Source: Paenibacillus xylanivorans | GTDB taxonomy: Bacteria; Bacillota; Bacilli; Paenibacillales; Paenibacillaceae | NCBI RefSeq assembly: GCF_001280595.1 | Contig: NZ_LITU01000053.1 | Coordinates: 270-45,294, forward strand | Reading direction: 5' to 3' | Length of the DNA: 45,025 nt | Shown: piece after piece, positions 33,048 to 42,637 of the stretch | How positions within the stretch are numbered: the stretch's first letter is position 1 | Layout: each line of letters opens with the position of its first letter | Notes under the pieces: model-generated | What the model was told of the DNA's origin: nothing | The model's input: only the letters and a program-made list of their open reading frames with translations | Databases searched by the model: none | Translations under genes and position numbers: made by a program

Positions 33048-33842
33048 ATGCTGGAGCAGGAACAACTACTAGACCCGGATTACGCCGGATTTATTCGGAA
33101 AATCAAAGAGAGCACAGGCATTGATCTTGCTCAATACAAGGAAGGCCAGATGAAAAGAAGGCTGACCACACTTCGTAACAAAAACGGATTTCATACGTTT
33201 TCTAACTTTTTTGATGCCATGCAAAAGGAAAAGTCTTTGTTTTATGAGTTTCTGGATCGCATGACCATTAACGTCTCGGAATTTTGGCGTAACCCTAATC
33301 GCTGGGAAGTACTGCGGGATGAAATCCTGCCTGAGTTGCTGGGTTCAAAACGTGGCGTTAAAGTGTGGAGTGCCGCTTGTTCCACAGGTGAAGAACCTTA
33401 CACTTTGGCGATGATTCTGGACACGATGGGCATTCTTAAGGGAAGCTCCATTACCGCAAGTGACTTGGATGAAGGTGCTCTCGCCAAAGCCAAAGAAGGG
33501 CGTTATATGGAACGCTCGCTCAAAGATGTACCAAAGGAAACGGCTAATCGTTACTTCAAGCAGGATGGCTTGGTGTACCGTATTGATGAACAATTGAAAA
33601 GTTCGGTCAAGTTCATGAAGCAAAATCTGTTGTTGGATCGTTTTGACGAAGGGTATGATCTGATTGTGTGCCGAAATGTCATGATCTATTTTACCGAGGA
33701 AGCCAAAAACCTGTTGTATCACAAGTTTGCAACAAGTTTGCGTCCAGGCGGTATATTGTTCGTGGGCAGTACGGAACAGATTTTTTCCCCGGGACAATAT
33801 AGTCTTGAGACAGCGGAAACATTCTTTTATCGCAAAAAATAA
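33048..33842 (+). CDS. cheR: chemotaxis protein methyltransferase CheR
   Basis: Methylates glutamates of chemoreceptors with SAM. 264 residues. N-terminal helical domain (about 1-80, GIDLAQYKEGQMKRRL with the receptor-contact basic residues; MTINVSEFWRN), then the SAM domain: VWSAACSTGEEPYTLAM (about 105-121), ASDLDEGAL (near 139-147) and YDLIVCRNVMIYF (near 204-216). AAGGGTGAT precedes the ATG. No receptor gene is adjacent. Confidence 0.95.
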   Translation: MLEQEQLLDPDYAGFIRKIKESTGIDLAQYKEGQMKRRLTTLRNKNGFHTFSNFFDAMQKEKSLFYEFLDRMTINVSEFWRNPNRWEVLRDEILPELLGSKRGVKVWSAACSTGEEPYTLAMILDTMGILKGSSITASDLDEGALAKAKEGRYMERSLKDVPKETANRYFKQDGLVYRIDEQLKSSVKFMKQNLLLDRFDEGYDLIVCRNVMIYFTEEAKNLLYHKFATSLRPGGILFVGSTEQIFSPGQYSLETAETFFYRKK

Positions 33843-33858
33843 TTTCAATTGATTTCAT

Positions 33859-33901
33859 AACCGTCTGGTGAGCACATCTACATGTGTCCAGGCGGTTATT
33901 T
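33859..33901 (+). terminator. terminator after cheR
   Basis: AACCGTCTGG (33859-33868) pairs with CCAGGCGGTT (33888-33897), one wobble, followed by ATTTTC. Confidence 0.75.
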
Positions 33902-33987
33902 TCATAATGGATGAAAGGATATTTCTCAGACACGCCGGAATCTCAATCAATTCCTAATCGAGCCCAATCCATTTTAGGACAAGAAAC

Positions 33988-34013
33988 GACCGGCTTTCTT
34001 GTCAAAGCCGGTC
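33988..34013. promoter_or_regulatory. palindrome over the -35 of the aro operon promoter
   Basis: Perfect 10-bp arms GACCGGCTTT (33988-33997) and AAAGCCGGTC (34004-34013) around CTTGTC. The loop and right arm contain the -35 TTGTCA (33999-34004). It could be an operator or a terminator stem; there is no T-run after it on the plus strand. Confidence 0.55.
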
Positions 34014-34027
34014 AGCTATACTATAAT
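33999..34027 (+). promoter_or_regulatory. promoter of aroC-aroB-aroH
   Basis: TTGTCA (33999-34004), 17-nt spacer, TATAAT (34022-34027); one of the strongest promoter matches in the window. Confidence 0.8.
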
Positions 34028-34089
34028 AAGCAAAGAAATTATGGGATTTTAGCAATGTGAAGTTTAACAGTTTAAAGGGGGAACGTATT

Positions 34090-35259
34090 ATGAGTTTACG
34101 CTATTTAACCGCAGGGGAGACGCACGGACCCCAATTAACCGCAATTATTGAAGGATTGCCAAGCAATCTGAATATTGACTTTGAAGAGCTGAATTTTCAG
34201 CTTCACCGCCGCCAGAAGGGATATGGCCGTGGACGTCGCATGCAAATTGAGAAGGATCAGGCCAATTTCGTTGGTGGTATCCGTCACGGATATACAACAG
34301 GTGCTCCCGTAGCGTTGGTTGTTCAAAATAATGACTGGAAACACTGGCAGAATATTATGAATATTGAGCCGATTGAAGGCAGTGATGAAGAGAAACGCCG
34401 CGTTCATCGTCCGCGTCCGGGACATGCCGATCTGAATGGCGGGCTCAAATATAACCTGAAAGATTTACGTAATGTACTGGAGCGTTCCAGTGCCCGTGAG
34501 ACTACGGTGCGTGTAGCATGTGGTGCTATTGCACGTCAATTCCTCGCTGAATTCGGAATCAAAGTAGCTGGACGTGTGTTGCGTATCGGAGAAATTGAAG
34601 CTCCTTATCAAGATCTGCCGATCGATGAACTGATCGAAGTGACAGAAGCCTCCTCCGTACGTGTGACCGATACAGAAACCGAGAAGAAGATGGAAGCCTA
34701 CATCGACCAGATCAAGCAGGAAGGCGACTCCATCGGTGGAATCGTGGAATGCATTGTTGAAGGTGTGCCTGTGGGTCTTGGTAGCCACGTACAGTATGAC
34801 CGCAAACTGGATGCACGAATCGCACAGGGTGTCATGTCCATTAACGCATTCAAGGGTGTGGAAATTGGTATCGGCTTCGAAGCCGGAACGATTCGTGGCT
34901 CTCAGGTGCATGATGAGATCGTGCATAGTGAAGAGCGTGGTTACCACCGGGCGACCAATCGTCTTGGTGGATTCGAGGGTGGAATGACAAACGGCATGCC
35001 GGTAGTGGTACGTGGGGTTATGAAACCTATTCCTACGTTGTACAAACCGCTTCAAAGTGTGGATATCGATACCAAAGAAGCATTTACAGCTCAGGTCGAG
35101 CGTTCTGATGCATGTGCTGTTCCGGCAGCTAGTGTTGTTATGGAGCATGTGGTAGCTTGGGAAATTGCAAAAGCATTCCTTGAGAAATTTGGCGGAGACT
35201 CCATGGAGGAAATCCGCGCTAACTTTGCTAACTATAATAATCAACTGGAGAATTACTAA
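34090..35259 (+). CDS. aroC: chorismate synthase
   Basis: Converts EPSP to chorismate using reduced FMN, the last common step of the aromatic pathway (called aroF in B. subtilis). 389 residues. Motifs: [17 protein letters not shown] (about 9-25), [37 protein letters not shown] (near 134-149), [15 protein letters not shown] 34090 has AAAGGGGG 8 nt upstream. First gene of the aro operon; aroB begins 1 nt after its stop. Confidence 0.98.
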   Translation: MSLRYLTAGETHGPQLTAIIEGLPSNLNIDFEELNFQLHRRQKGYGRGRRMQIEKDQANFVGGIRHGYTTGAPVALVVQNNDWKHWQNIMNIEPIEGSDEEKRRVHRPRPGHADLNGGLKYNLKDLRNVLERSSARETTVRVACGAIARQFLAEFGIKVAGRVLRIGEIEAPYQDLPIDELIEVTEASSVRVTDTETEKKMEAYIDQIKQEGDSIGGIVECIVEGVPVGLGSHVQYDRKLDARIAQGVMSINAFKGVEIGIGFEAGTIRGSQVHDEIVHSEERGYHRATNRLGGFEGGMTNGMPVVVRGVMKPIPTLYKPLQSVDIDTKEAFTAQVERSDACAVPAASVVMEHVVAWEIAKAFLEKFGGDSMEEIRANFANYNNQLENY

Positions 35260-35260
35260 G

Positions 35261-36355
35261 ATGCGCCAGCTGACAGTGCGGTTGGAGGAGCGCTCTTATC
35301 CAATTCTTATTGGCAGCGGCCTGTTGGCTCAAGCGCCTCAATACTTTGAGCAATATGGCTTAACCAAAAAAAGCCCACTACTCATTATTACCGATGAGCA
35401 TGTGGCATCCAAATACTTGTCCGATCTGGAACAAACGCTGCGTGCGGCTGGTTTTACAGTCGTCTCCGCAGTTGTTCCATCTGGTGAAACATCGAAATCC
35501 CTTTCGGTATATCAGGATATGATGACTGCTGCCATCGAAGGCAAACTAGATCGCAGTTCGGCTATTGTTGCTCTAGGCGGCGGTGTAGTGGGGGATCTGG
35601 CTGGTTTTGTTGCTGCTACATATATGCGTGGAATCAAATTTGTACAAGTGCCTACCACGATCCTGGCGCATGACAGCAGTGTTGGCGGCAAGGTAGCTGT
35701 CAATCATCCTCTGGCTAAAAATATGATCGGTGCATTCCATCAGCCAGAGTTGGTGCTCTATGATGTCGATACGCTTCAAACCTTGCCGCCCCGCGATGTC
35801 TCAGCTGGTTTGTCAGAGATGCTGAAGCACGGTCTGATTCGGGACGAAGCTTTTGCATACTGGTGTGAGGAGCATGCGGATGAACTGCTTGCTCTTGATC
35901 CGGAGGCTCTGGGGTATGGCTTGGAACGAGGTTGTGGGATCAAGGCAGAGATTGTATCACGAGACGAACGCGAAAATGGAGAACGTGCATTGTTAAACCT
36001 GGGTCATACGATTGGTCATGCCATTGAAGCGATTGCCGGTTACGGCGAATTTCTGCATGGTGAAGCCATCTCAATTGGTATGGCGGGCTCGGCATTGCTA
36101 GGCGAGAAGTTGGGGGCCCCAGCAGGACTCTATGACGATACGGTTCGCATGCTGCGTTCACTGCGTCTCCCGGTAACGATGCCAAAACATCTGGATACGG
36201 ATGCATTAATGGATGCCATGATGCACGACAAAAAGTTCCGTGAGGGCCATATGGTCTTCATTATTCCAGACCGGATCGGCGCTGCCAGAATTGTGAAGGA
36301 TGTACCGATAACGGCAGTGCGCGAAGTCATTGAATTGCTCAAGAAGGGAGAATAA
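35261..36355 (+). CDS. aroB: 3-dehydroquinate synthase
   Basis: Makes 3-dehydroquinate from DAHP with NAD and a metal. 364 residues. GGGVVGDLAGFVAATYMRG (NAD site, about 107-125), PTTILAHDSSVGGKVAVNHPLAKN (near 131-154), and metal-binding GHTIGHAIE. ATG 35261 begins right after the aroC stop; GGAG is 10 nt away. aroH follows after 5 nt. Confidence 0.98.
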   Translation: MRQLTVRLEERSYPILIGSGLLAQAPQYFEQYGLTKKSPLLIITDEHVASKYLSDLEQTLRAAGFTVVSAVVPSGETSKSLSVYQDMMTAAIEGKLDRSSAIVALGGGVVGDLAGFVAATYMRGIKFVQVPTTILAHDSSVGGKVAVNHPLAKNMIGAFHQPELVLYDVDTLQTLPPRDVSAGLSEMLKHGLIRDEAFAYWCEEHADELLALDPEALGYGLERGCGIKAEIVSRDERENGERALLNLGHTIGHAIEAIAGYGEFLHGEAISIGMAGSALLGEKLGAPAGLYDDTVRMLRSLRLPVTMPKHLDTDALMDAMMHDKKFREGHMVFIIPDRIGAARIVKDVPITAVREVIELLKKGE

Positions 36356-36360
36356 AAGCG

Positions 36361-36738
36361 ATGGTTACTCGGGGAATTCGCGGGGCCACAACGGTCACGC
36401 ATAACAACGAAGAGCATATTTTGAAAGAAACGGCTGTACTATTGCAGGAAATCGTGGATCGTAACGAAATCACACCCGAAGATATTTGCAGTGTGTGGAT
36501 TACGATGACTGGAGATCTGGATGCAGCTTTCCCAGCAAAGGCAATTCGCCAGTTGGATGGCTGGGAGCTTGTACCCTTGATGTGTGCGCTGGAAGTTCCG
36601 GTTGCAGGTGCCTTGCCACAATGCATCCGTTTTATGGTACATGTTAACACTGCAAAAGGTCAGAATGAAATCAACCATGTGTACCTTAACGGTGCACAGT
36701 CTCTGCGTCCCGATTTGGCGGCACCTTCCAATTCGTAA
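36361..36738 (+). CDS. aroH: chorismate mutase (AroH type)
   Basis: Rearranges chorismate to prephenate for Phe and Tyr. 125 residues, the monofunctional trimeric AroH class: MVTRGIRGATTV at the start (Arg7 is catalytic in the family), the ALEVPVAGALPQCIRFMVHVNT segment with Arg about 90, and HVYLNGAQSLRPD. GGGAGAA upstream. Last gene of the aro unit; the trp promoter begins right after its stop. Confidence 0.96.
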   Translation: MVTRGIRGATTVTHNNEEHILKETAVLLQEIVDRNEITPEDICSVWITMTGDLDAAFPAKAIRQLDGWELVPLMCALEVPVAGALPQCIRFMVHVNTAKGQNEINHVYLNGAQSLRPDLAAPSNS

Positions 36739-36749
36739 CATTAGAGTGG

Positions 36750-36778
36750 TTGTCAAATCATTCGGAATGATGTATAGT
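36750..36778 (+). promoter_or_regulatory. trp operon promoter
   Basis: TTGTCA (36750-36755), 17-nt spacer, TATAGT (36773-36778). The spacer holds a palindrome: ATCATTC and GAATGAT around one G (36757-36771). Confidence 0.75.
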
Positions 36779-36789
36779 GAGAACCAGTT

Positions 36790-36845
36790 GAGTAGAGTAG
36801 AGATTGAGCTGAGAGCAGCTGAGCTGAGTGGAGTATATAGCAGAG
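36790..36845 (+). promoter_or_regulatory. TRAP binding site: eleven NAG triplets
   Basis: Triplets start at 36790, 36795, 36800, 36806, 36811, 36816 (CAG), 36821, 36826, 36831, 36838 (TAG) and 36843; all others are GAG. Spacers are 2 nt except 3 nt before 36806 and 4 nt before 36838. Eleven repeats match the eleven subunits of the TRAP ring, and mtrB is in the same window. Confidence 0.9.
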
Positions 36846-37166
36846 TCCAGCGGGTGGTAACCGGAGCAACAGAAGCCGGTCAACTGATTCGCGGTACGTC
36901 GTGCTACGGAATTATTTGAAACAGGATGAAGGAAAGCAAACGTGTCTAGCGACATCGTTTTGTTTAGGTATAATACGAATGATGTCCTCTTGTATTTCAT
37001 TAAAGAATGAATGCTATGGATGAGATCGTGTATGCCGATACATTTCCTCTGTATTTGATGGATGTATGAAACATCCATACAACAGCCTGTATGATAATTC
37101 GGTAAGGATGCATGTATAGGGACTTGTTATTTATGAAGCACCAACCTGTTGAAACAGCTTATAACC

Positions 37167-37196
37167 AAACCTCTACCTGATGGTAGAGGTTTTTTT
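37167..37196 (+). terminator. trp attenuator terminator
   Basis: A perfect 11-bp stem AAACCTCTACC/GGTAGAGGTTT with loop TGAT and a T-run. Its left arm contains CTCTAC, complementary to GTAGAG at 36792 and 36797 inside the TRAP site. Confidence 0.92.
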
Positions 37197-37245
37197 GTTG
37201 TATATATTACTTTTTCTTCTACCTAATCTGAAAGGACGTGATCTA

Positions 37246-38817
37246 ATGATAACGCCAAACGTTAATCAAGTACTGAAAATGTCGAATGAATATAATCTGA
37301 TTCCGGTAGTCAAACGGATTCTGGCAGACATGGAGACCCCAATTCGGATTTTCCGCCGTTATGCTGACAACGACCGGGCATTTCTGCTGGAAAGTGTGGA
37401 GGGTGGAATTCAATGGGCGAGATATTCCTTCATCGGTACAAATCCGTTCCTGATGATCTCGGCCAAAAAAGGCCGGATTGTGGTAGAAGAAGCAGGGCAG
37501 ACTCGAGAACTGCCAGGCAAACCGATTGAAGAACTCAAAGCGCTGCTCCGTAAGTATCGGAGCCCAAAAGATGATGAACTGCCGCCATTTACAGGCGGGG
37601 CTATTGGTTTCTTTGGATACGATCTGCTGCAATATTATGAGAAGCTTCCAGCCCACGCGCTGGATGATCTGAAAATGGATGATATTCGCTTCATGTTCTG
37701 TGACCAGATTATCGTGTTTGACCATGTAAAGCAGCAGATGCTGCTCGTGGGCAATGTGCACGTGAAAGACGGTGCAACGGATGATGATATCCGCCAAGCT
37801 TATGCTTTATCTTCTGAGAAGCTGGAACAGGCCGCTGAACGCTTGCAGCAGCAAGGACCTGGAGAGAACCTGAACCCGCGTTCCATTCCAGGAGATGTGG
37901 AACTGGGGGATATTCGATCCAACCTGACGAAGGAACAGTTTATCGGGAATGTAGAGCAGGCCAAAGAGTACATTCAGGCAGGAGATATTTTTCAAGTCGT
38001 ATTATCCCAACGTTTCCATATTGATACCGAAGTTTCTCCACTGCATGTATATCGCGTGCTTCGGACGTTGAATCCATCACCCTATATGTATTATTTGAAG
38101 ATGGACGATGAAATTATTGTGGGGACATCACCGGAAGCGTTGGTAAAAGTGGATGGAAACCGCGTAGAGACACGACCAATTGCGGGGACTCGCCCAAGAG
38201 GAGCTACGGAAGCAGAAGATCGTGCCTTGGCCGCAGATCTATTGCAGGATGAGAAGGAACGTGCAGAACATCTGATGCTTGTCGATCTGGGTCGTAATGA
38301 TCTGGGCCGCGTATCTAACTTCGGAAGTGTGAAATGTGACATGTTCATGGAGATTGAACGATATTCCCACGTCATGCACATGGTGTCCAACGTTACAGGT
38401 GAGCTTAGAGAAGATAAGGATTTCTTTGATGCATTTCTTTCATGCTTGCCAGCGGGTACGGTATCCGGTGCGCCAAAGCTGCGTGCAATGGAGATTATCG
38501 CGGAACTGGAAAAAGAAGCACGGGGTGCTTATGCAGGTGCTATCGGTTATCTTGGTTTCTCAGGAAACATGGACTCCTGTATTACGATCCGAACGATCAT
38601 TTTCAAAAAAGGAAAAGCATATGTGCAGGCCGGAGCCGGAATCGTATGGGATTCGGTGCCTGAGAATGAATATGAAGAAACCGTAAATAAGGCCAAAGCG
38701 TTGCTGAAGGCGATTCGTACAGCAGAAGCGATGTTTCCTGCCAAAGAGAAGGAACATACCTTGAAACTTGCCAACGCCGATTATTTTGTTACCCCAGCCA
38801 CGGCTGTAAAAAACTGA
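37246..38817 (+). CDS. trpE: anthranilate synthase component I
   Basis: Makes anthranilate from chorismate and ammonia. 523 residues, full length. N-terminal Trp-sensing part with LLES near 48 (the LLESx10S motif) and the C-terminal chorismate domain: SPEALVKVDG, TRPIAGTRPRGATEAED (near 308-324), LMLVDLGRNDLGRV (near 345-358), PAGTVSGAPKLRAMEI and GAIGYLGFSG. ATG 37246 has AAAGGACG upstream. trpG is not in the operon, so the glutaminase must be encoded elsewhere, as in B. subtilis. Confidence 0.98.
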   Translation: MITPNVNQVLKMSNEYNLIPVVKRILADMETPIRIFRRYADNDRAFLLESVEGGIQWARYSFIGTNPFLMISAKKGRIVVEEAGQTRELPGKPIEELKALLRKYRSPKDDELPPFTGGAIGFFGYDLLQYYEKLPAHALDDLKMDDIRFMFCDQIIVFDHVKQQMLLVGNVHVKDGATDDDIRQAYALSSEKLEQAAERLQQQGPGENLNPRSIPGDVELGDIRSNLTKEQFIGNVEQAKEYIQAGDIFQVVLSQRFHIDTEVSPLHVYRVLRTLNPSPYMYYLKMDDEIIVGTSPEALVKVDGNRVETRPIAGTRPRGATEAEDRALAADLLQDEKERAEHLMLVDLGRNDLGRVSNFGSVKCDMFMEIERYSHVMHMVSNVTGELREDKDFFDAFLSCLPAGTVSGAPKLRAMEIIAELEKEARGAYAGAIGYLGFSGNMDSCITIRTIIFKKGKAYVQAGAGIVWDSVPENEYEETVNKAKALLKAIRTAEAMFPAKEKEHTLKLANADYFVTPATAVKN

Positions 38818-38834
38818 GAGAGGAGAGACCGGAA

Positions 38835-39926
38835 ATGAATATAAACCCTGTCATGAATGAAGAATCCGAGCGGTCCGTAACTAAAGTTAGTGATGCGGAG
38901 GGGATGAAGAACGGCCTTGCCAAAATTTTGGAGGGCAGCCATCTGGAGCAGGCGGAAGCACGCGACTTGATGTACTCCATCATGAGAGGTGAAGCCACTC
39001 CGGCTCAAATCGGAGGTTTGCTTATGGGCTTGCGGATGAAGGGGGAAACGGTGGATGAAATCACGGGGTTTGCCGAAGCCATGCGTGGACAGGGCGGAAG
39101 GATTCTGACCGACGGCAATGGACTGCTGGACACCTGTGGAACAGGGGGTTCAGGTATTCATAAGTTCAACATTTCAACGGCATCGGCCATCATTGCTTCT
39201 GCAGTGTCTGTCCGGGTGGCGAAGCATGGTAATCGCTCTGCCTCAGGTAAGGCGGGCAGTGCGGATGTACTTGAAGCATTGGGCGTGAATATTCATCTGG
39301 ACGGAGAGCAGGCGAGACAATGTCTCGATGAGATCGGAATCTGTTTCTGTTTTGCACAGGTGTACCACCCTTCCATGAAACATGCAGCTGCACCAAGAAA
39401 AGAGCTGGGTGTGCGTACGATTTTTAACATGCTTGGACCTCTAACCAATCCTGCGGGAGCGGATCGACAATTGCTTGGTTTATATGACCGCAGCCGGACA
39501 CCGATGATTGCTGAAGTGCTGAATCGTCTGGGGCTGAAAAGAGCCTTGGTGGTAGCCAGTCATGATGGACTGGATGAAATCAGCATCTCCGCACCAACCC
39601 AGGTATCCGAGCTGCGTAATAGTGAAGTGCATACGTATGACATTGATCCACGTGATATGGGATTATCGTTACATCCGCTGGAATCGGTTCTTGGAGGAGA
39701 TGCGGCTCAGAATGCCGAAATTATTAAAAGGATCTTTCAGGGAGAACGGAGCGCATACCGCGATGTCGTTCTGTTGAATGCCGGGGCATGCATCTATGTA
39801 TCCGGTCTAGCGAATACCATTGCAGAAGGTGTGTTGATGGCAACAGAAGCTGTAGACTCTGGCAAGGCTGCCGGGAAGTTGGAACAGTTAATTCATACAA
39901 CGGAGGCGTACAGTCATGTATCTTGA
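38835..39926 (+). CDS. trpD: anthranilate phosphoribosyltransferase
   Basis: Attaches phosphoribose to anthranilate. 363 residues. PRPP-site GTGGSG (about 97-102), KHGNRSASGKAGSADVLEALG (near 126-146) and GPLTNPAG. A ~20-residue N-terminal extension precedes the conserved core. AGAGGAGAG precedes ATG 38835. Overlaps trpC by 11 nt. Confidence 0.97.
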   Translation: MNINPVMNEESERSVTKVSDAEGMKNGLAKILEGSHLEQAEARDLMYSIMRGEATPAQIGGLLMGLRMKGETVDEITGFAEAMRGQGGRILTDGNGLLDTCGTGGSGIHKFNISTASAIIASAVSVRVAKHGNRSASGKAGSADVLEALGVNIHLDGEQARQCLDEIGICFCFAQVYHPSMKHAAAPRKELGVRTIFNMLGPLTNPAGADRQLLGLYDRSRTPMIAEVLNRLGLKRALVVASHDGLDEISISAPTQVSELRNSEVHTYDIDPRDMGLSLHPLESVLGGDAAQNAEIIKRIFQGERSAYRDVVLLNAGACIYVSGLANTIAEGVLMATEAVDSGKAAGKLEQLIHTTEAYSHVS

Positions 39927-40707
39927 TCGAATCGTAGCAACCAAACATAAAGAAGTTGAAGTTCTCGCACAAACATTTCAGATGGACGATGCGCTGAAAA
40001 AGATAGAGGCATTACCCCATACGCGTGGATTCGAGCGTGCTTTATCAGAGAGAAGTAACCGTAAGCTGGGTCTGATTGCCGAAGTGAAGAAGGCATCTCC
40101 GTCCAAAGGACTGATTCGTCCTGATTTCCATCCGGTAGAGATTGCTTCCGCATACGAACGGGCTGGAGCGGATTGTATATCGGTATTGACTGACGTTTCT
40201 TATTTCCAGGGAAATAGCGAATACTTGCAGGCCATTCATCAAGCTGTAAACATACCGCTACTGCGTAAGGATTTTATTATAGATGAACGACAGATTGCTG
40301 AGGCAAGACTGCTTGGCGCGGATGCCGTTTTGCTGATAGCGAGCATTCTGACACCCGAACAGATGCGTCAATATCTGACGTTTGCCAAAAGTCTGGGCCT
40401 TGATGCATTAATTGAAGTCCATGACCGTGCTGAACTGGAGCAAGTACTCGATATTCCGCAGGCAACACTTGTGGGCATCAACAACCGCAATCTGAAAACG
40501 TTCGAAACCAGTCTGAACACTACGTTGGATTTGATGGACTTGATTCCGGATGGTGTGACATTAATCAGCGAAAGTGGAATTGACGGTCCTGAGCCATTGG
40601 AATCTCTTATTGAAGCAGGTGTGCACGGTATTCTTGTTGGGGAGCATCTGATGCGCAAGGACGATGTTGAGGCTGCGGTATATGAACTGATGGGTCCAAA
40701 AGCATGA
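39916..40707 (+). CDS. trpC: indole-3-glycerol phosphate synthase
   Basis: Closes the indole ring from CdRP. 263 residues, TIM barrel. LIAEVKKASPSKGLI (catalytic Lys, near 53-67), SVLTDVSYFQGN (near 93-104), LLRKDFIIDERQI, VGINNRNLKTFE and SESGIDGPE. GGAGGCG precedes ATG 39916. It ends in the ATGA overlap with trpF. Confidence 0.98.
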   Translation: MYLDRIVATKHKEVEVLAQTFQMDDALKKIEALPHTRGFERALSERSNRKLGLIAEVKKASPSKGLIRPDFHPVEIASAYERAGADCISVLTDVSYFQGNSEYLQAIHQAVNIPLLRKDFIIDERQIAEARLLGADAVLLIASILTPEQMRQYLTFAKSLGLDALIEVHDRAELEQVLDIPQATLVGINNRNLKTFETSLNTTLDLMDLIPDGVTLISESGIDGPEPLESLIEAGVHGILVGEHLMRKDDVEAAVYELMGPKA

Positions 40708-41441
40708 ATGCATTCAATCATGACGGCACAAGCAGCAGAGAGGTAGATCTGCCAAACCGGCCGGCAGCGGCTGTAAAAATATGTGGACTTCAGGACGTTG
40801 AAGTGCTAAAATCGATGATAAACTTGCCTGTGGATTACATTGGTATTGTCTTTGCCCCATCCCGTCGTCGTATTACGCCTGAACAGGGTGCCGAGCTAAG
40901 AACGGTTCTCTTAGACTGGACGAAGTTCGATCAGCCGAAGCTGGCGGGTGTTTTCGTGAATCCCACGCTCGAAGAGCTGGAAAGCATCATGAAGATTTCA
41001 CGCCTGGATGTCATTCAGCTGCATGGGCAGGAATCGCCGGAATTTTGTGAACAGGTGAAGCAACGCTTCGATACCGAAGTGTTCAAGGCCTTCTCTTTTC
41101 CCAAGGATGAAGTAGGTTCATTAGCTGACGATACTGCCTTATTGGCACTTGATCCATATAAAAATGTGGTGGACGCCGTATTGCTCGATACGTTTGACCC
41201 GCTCTATGGAGGGGGCTCCGGTAAAACCTTTGCATGGGAACGAATTCCTTTCTATGCCGATTGGGCAAGAGAGCATGGAATCGCGTTGTTCGTGGCAGGA
41301 GGATTACAGCCGGATAATGTGCAACAACTGATACAGAAATATGCACCGAACGGCGTCGATGTATCCAGCGGCGTAGAGTCCGAAGGTGTGAAGGATATTG
41401 CGAAAATAACAGCATTTGTAGAAAGGGTGAAGCAGGCATGA
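40704..41441 (+). CDS. trpF: phosphoribosylanthranilate isomerase
   Basis: Isomerises PRA to CdRP. 245 residues with ~22 extra residues at the N-terminus before the core AVKICGLQ, whose Cys is the catalytic base (near 27). Also [22 protein letters not shown] and [10 protein letters not shown] with [14 protein letters not shown] 40704 overlaps the trpC stop, so translation is coupled. A later start at the core has no better site. Confidence 0.95.
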   Translation: MNAFNHDGTSSREVDLPNRPAAAVKICGLQDVEVLKSMINLPVDYIGIVFAPSRRRITPEQGAELRTVLLDWTKFDQPKLAGVFVNPTLEELESIMKISRLDVIQLHGQESPEFCEQVKQRFDTEVFKAFSFPKDEVGSLADDTALLALDPYKNVVDAVLLDTFDPLYGGGSGKTFAWERIPFYADWAREHGIALFVAGGLQPDNVQQLIQKYAPNGVDVSSGVESEGVKDIAKITAFVERVKQA

Positions 41442-42637
41442 CACATCAATTGCCGGATCAACACGGGCGTTTCGGTCCCTTCGGAGGCCGCTTTGTACCT
41501 GAGACACTAATGAACGCTCTGATCGAACTGGAGGAAGCGTACAGCCACTTCTCCGAAGACGAGGAATTCAACAAGGAACTGAATTATCTGCTAAGCGAGT
41601 ATTCTGGACGGGAAACGCCTCTATACCATGCAGAGCAACTGTCCCGCCGCTTGGGTGGACCCAAAATTTATCTCAAACGTGAAGACCTGAACCATACAGG
41701 AGCGCACAAGATCAATAACGCTATTGGTCAGGGATTGCTGGCTAAACGGATGGGGAAAAAGAAAGTCATTGCCGAAACGGGTGCAGGACAGCATGGCGTT
41801 GCTACAGCAACAGTCGCTGCTTTGCTGGGTCTTGAATGCAAAGTGTTTATGGGCGAAGAAGATACACAGCGCCAACAATTGAACGTATTTCGGATGAAGC
41901 TGCTAGGAGCAGAAGTCATTCCGGTGACATCTGGAACACGGACATTGAAAGATGCAGGTAACGAGGCACTTCGCTACTGGGTTAGTCATGTGGAGGATAC
42001 CTTTTACGTGCTTGGATCGGTAGTAGGTCCTCATCCGTACCCAATGATGGTACGTAACTTCCAGCGAGTGATCGGTGATGAGACACGGCGCCAGATTCAG
42101 GAGATTGAAGGACGGCTGCCGGATGTGATTGTTGCAGCTGTAGGCGGCGGAAGTAATGCAATCGGCATGTTCTATCCGTTTATTGGCGATCAGGATGTGA
42201 AGCTTGTTGGTGTTGAAGCAGCAGGTAAAGGCGTGGACACCGAGTTCCATGCCGCTACGATGAGTAAAGGGACACATGGTGTATTCCAGGGTTCGATGAG
42301 TTATCTACTGCAAGATGAATATGGACAGGTTCAGCCAGCACATTCCATTTCGGCGGGACTTGATTATCCGGGTGTTGGTCCTGAGCATTCTTATCTCAAA
42401 GATATTGAACGGGCAAAATACGTCCCGATCACGGATCAGGAAGCATTGGATGCCCTGCAGTTGCTGAGCCGAACAGAAGGCATTATCCCCGCTTTGGAGT
42501 CAGCCCATGCTGTTGCGCAGGTTGTCAAGCTCGCTCCTGAACTTAGCGCTGATAATATCGTTGTGATCTGTCTTTCCGGTCGTGGTGACAAAGACGTTGA
42601 ATCGATTATGAAATATACAGGAGGGGATTTGGCATGA
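41438..42637 (+). CDS. trpB: tryptophan synthase beta subunit
   Basis: Joins indole and serine with PLP. 399 residues. [16 protein letters not shown] at the N-terminus, the PLP-lysine in [13 protein letters not shown] (near 92), [25 protein letters not shown] (near 235-244, phosphate loop) and SGRGDKD at the end. ATGA overlap with trpF and with trpA. Confidence 0.99.
   Translation: MTHQLPDQHGRFGPFGGRFVPETLMNALIELEEAYSHFSEDEEFNKELNYLLSEYSGRETPLYHAEQLSRRLGGPKIYLKREDLNHTGAHKINNAIGQGLLAKRMGKKKVIAETGAGQHGVATATVAALLGLECKVFMGEEDTQRQQLNVFRMKLLGAEVIPVTSGTRTLKDAGNEALRYWVSHVEDTFYVLGSVVGPHPYPMMVRNFQRVIGDETRRQIQEIEGRLPDVIVAAVGGGSNAIGMFYPFIGDQDVKLVGVEAAGKGVDTEFHAATMSKGTHGVFQGSMSYLLQDEYGQVQPAHSISAGLDYPGVGPEHSYLKDIERAKYVPITDQEALDALQLLSRTEGIIPALESAHAVAQVVKLAPELSADNIVVICLSGRGDKDVESIMKYTGGDLA

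Larger units (their letters stand above)
36739..37245 (+). ncRNA. trp operon leader with TRAP-type attenuator
   Basis: A ~460-nt untranslated leader from the promoter at 36750-36778 to trpE. It holds the TRAP binding site (36790-36845), a hairpin ATGGATGT/ACATCCAT (37058-37078), and a rho-independent terminator (37167-37196) 50 nt before trpE. In B. subtilis TRAP bound to its site stops an antiterminator from forming; here the site and terminator are separated by about 320 nt. A TATAAT at 36969 may be a second start. No Trp-rich leader peptide was found. Confidence 0.8.

Noticed and set aside
34465..35244. Minus-strand 259-residue ORF opposite aroC
   Set aside because: Long only because of codon bias in aroC; no start signal and no recognisable domain.
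36849..36883. GGGTGGTAACCGG after the TRAP site looks like a T-box core
   Set aside because: There is no Stem I or specifier region before it (the TRAP site is directly upstream) and no competing terminator follows. Judged chance similarity.
37007..37069. 20-codon ORF in the trp leader as a leader peptide
   Set aside because: No Trp codon, no ribosome site; and control by TRAP does not need one.
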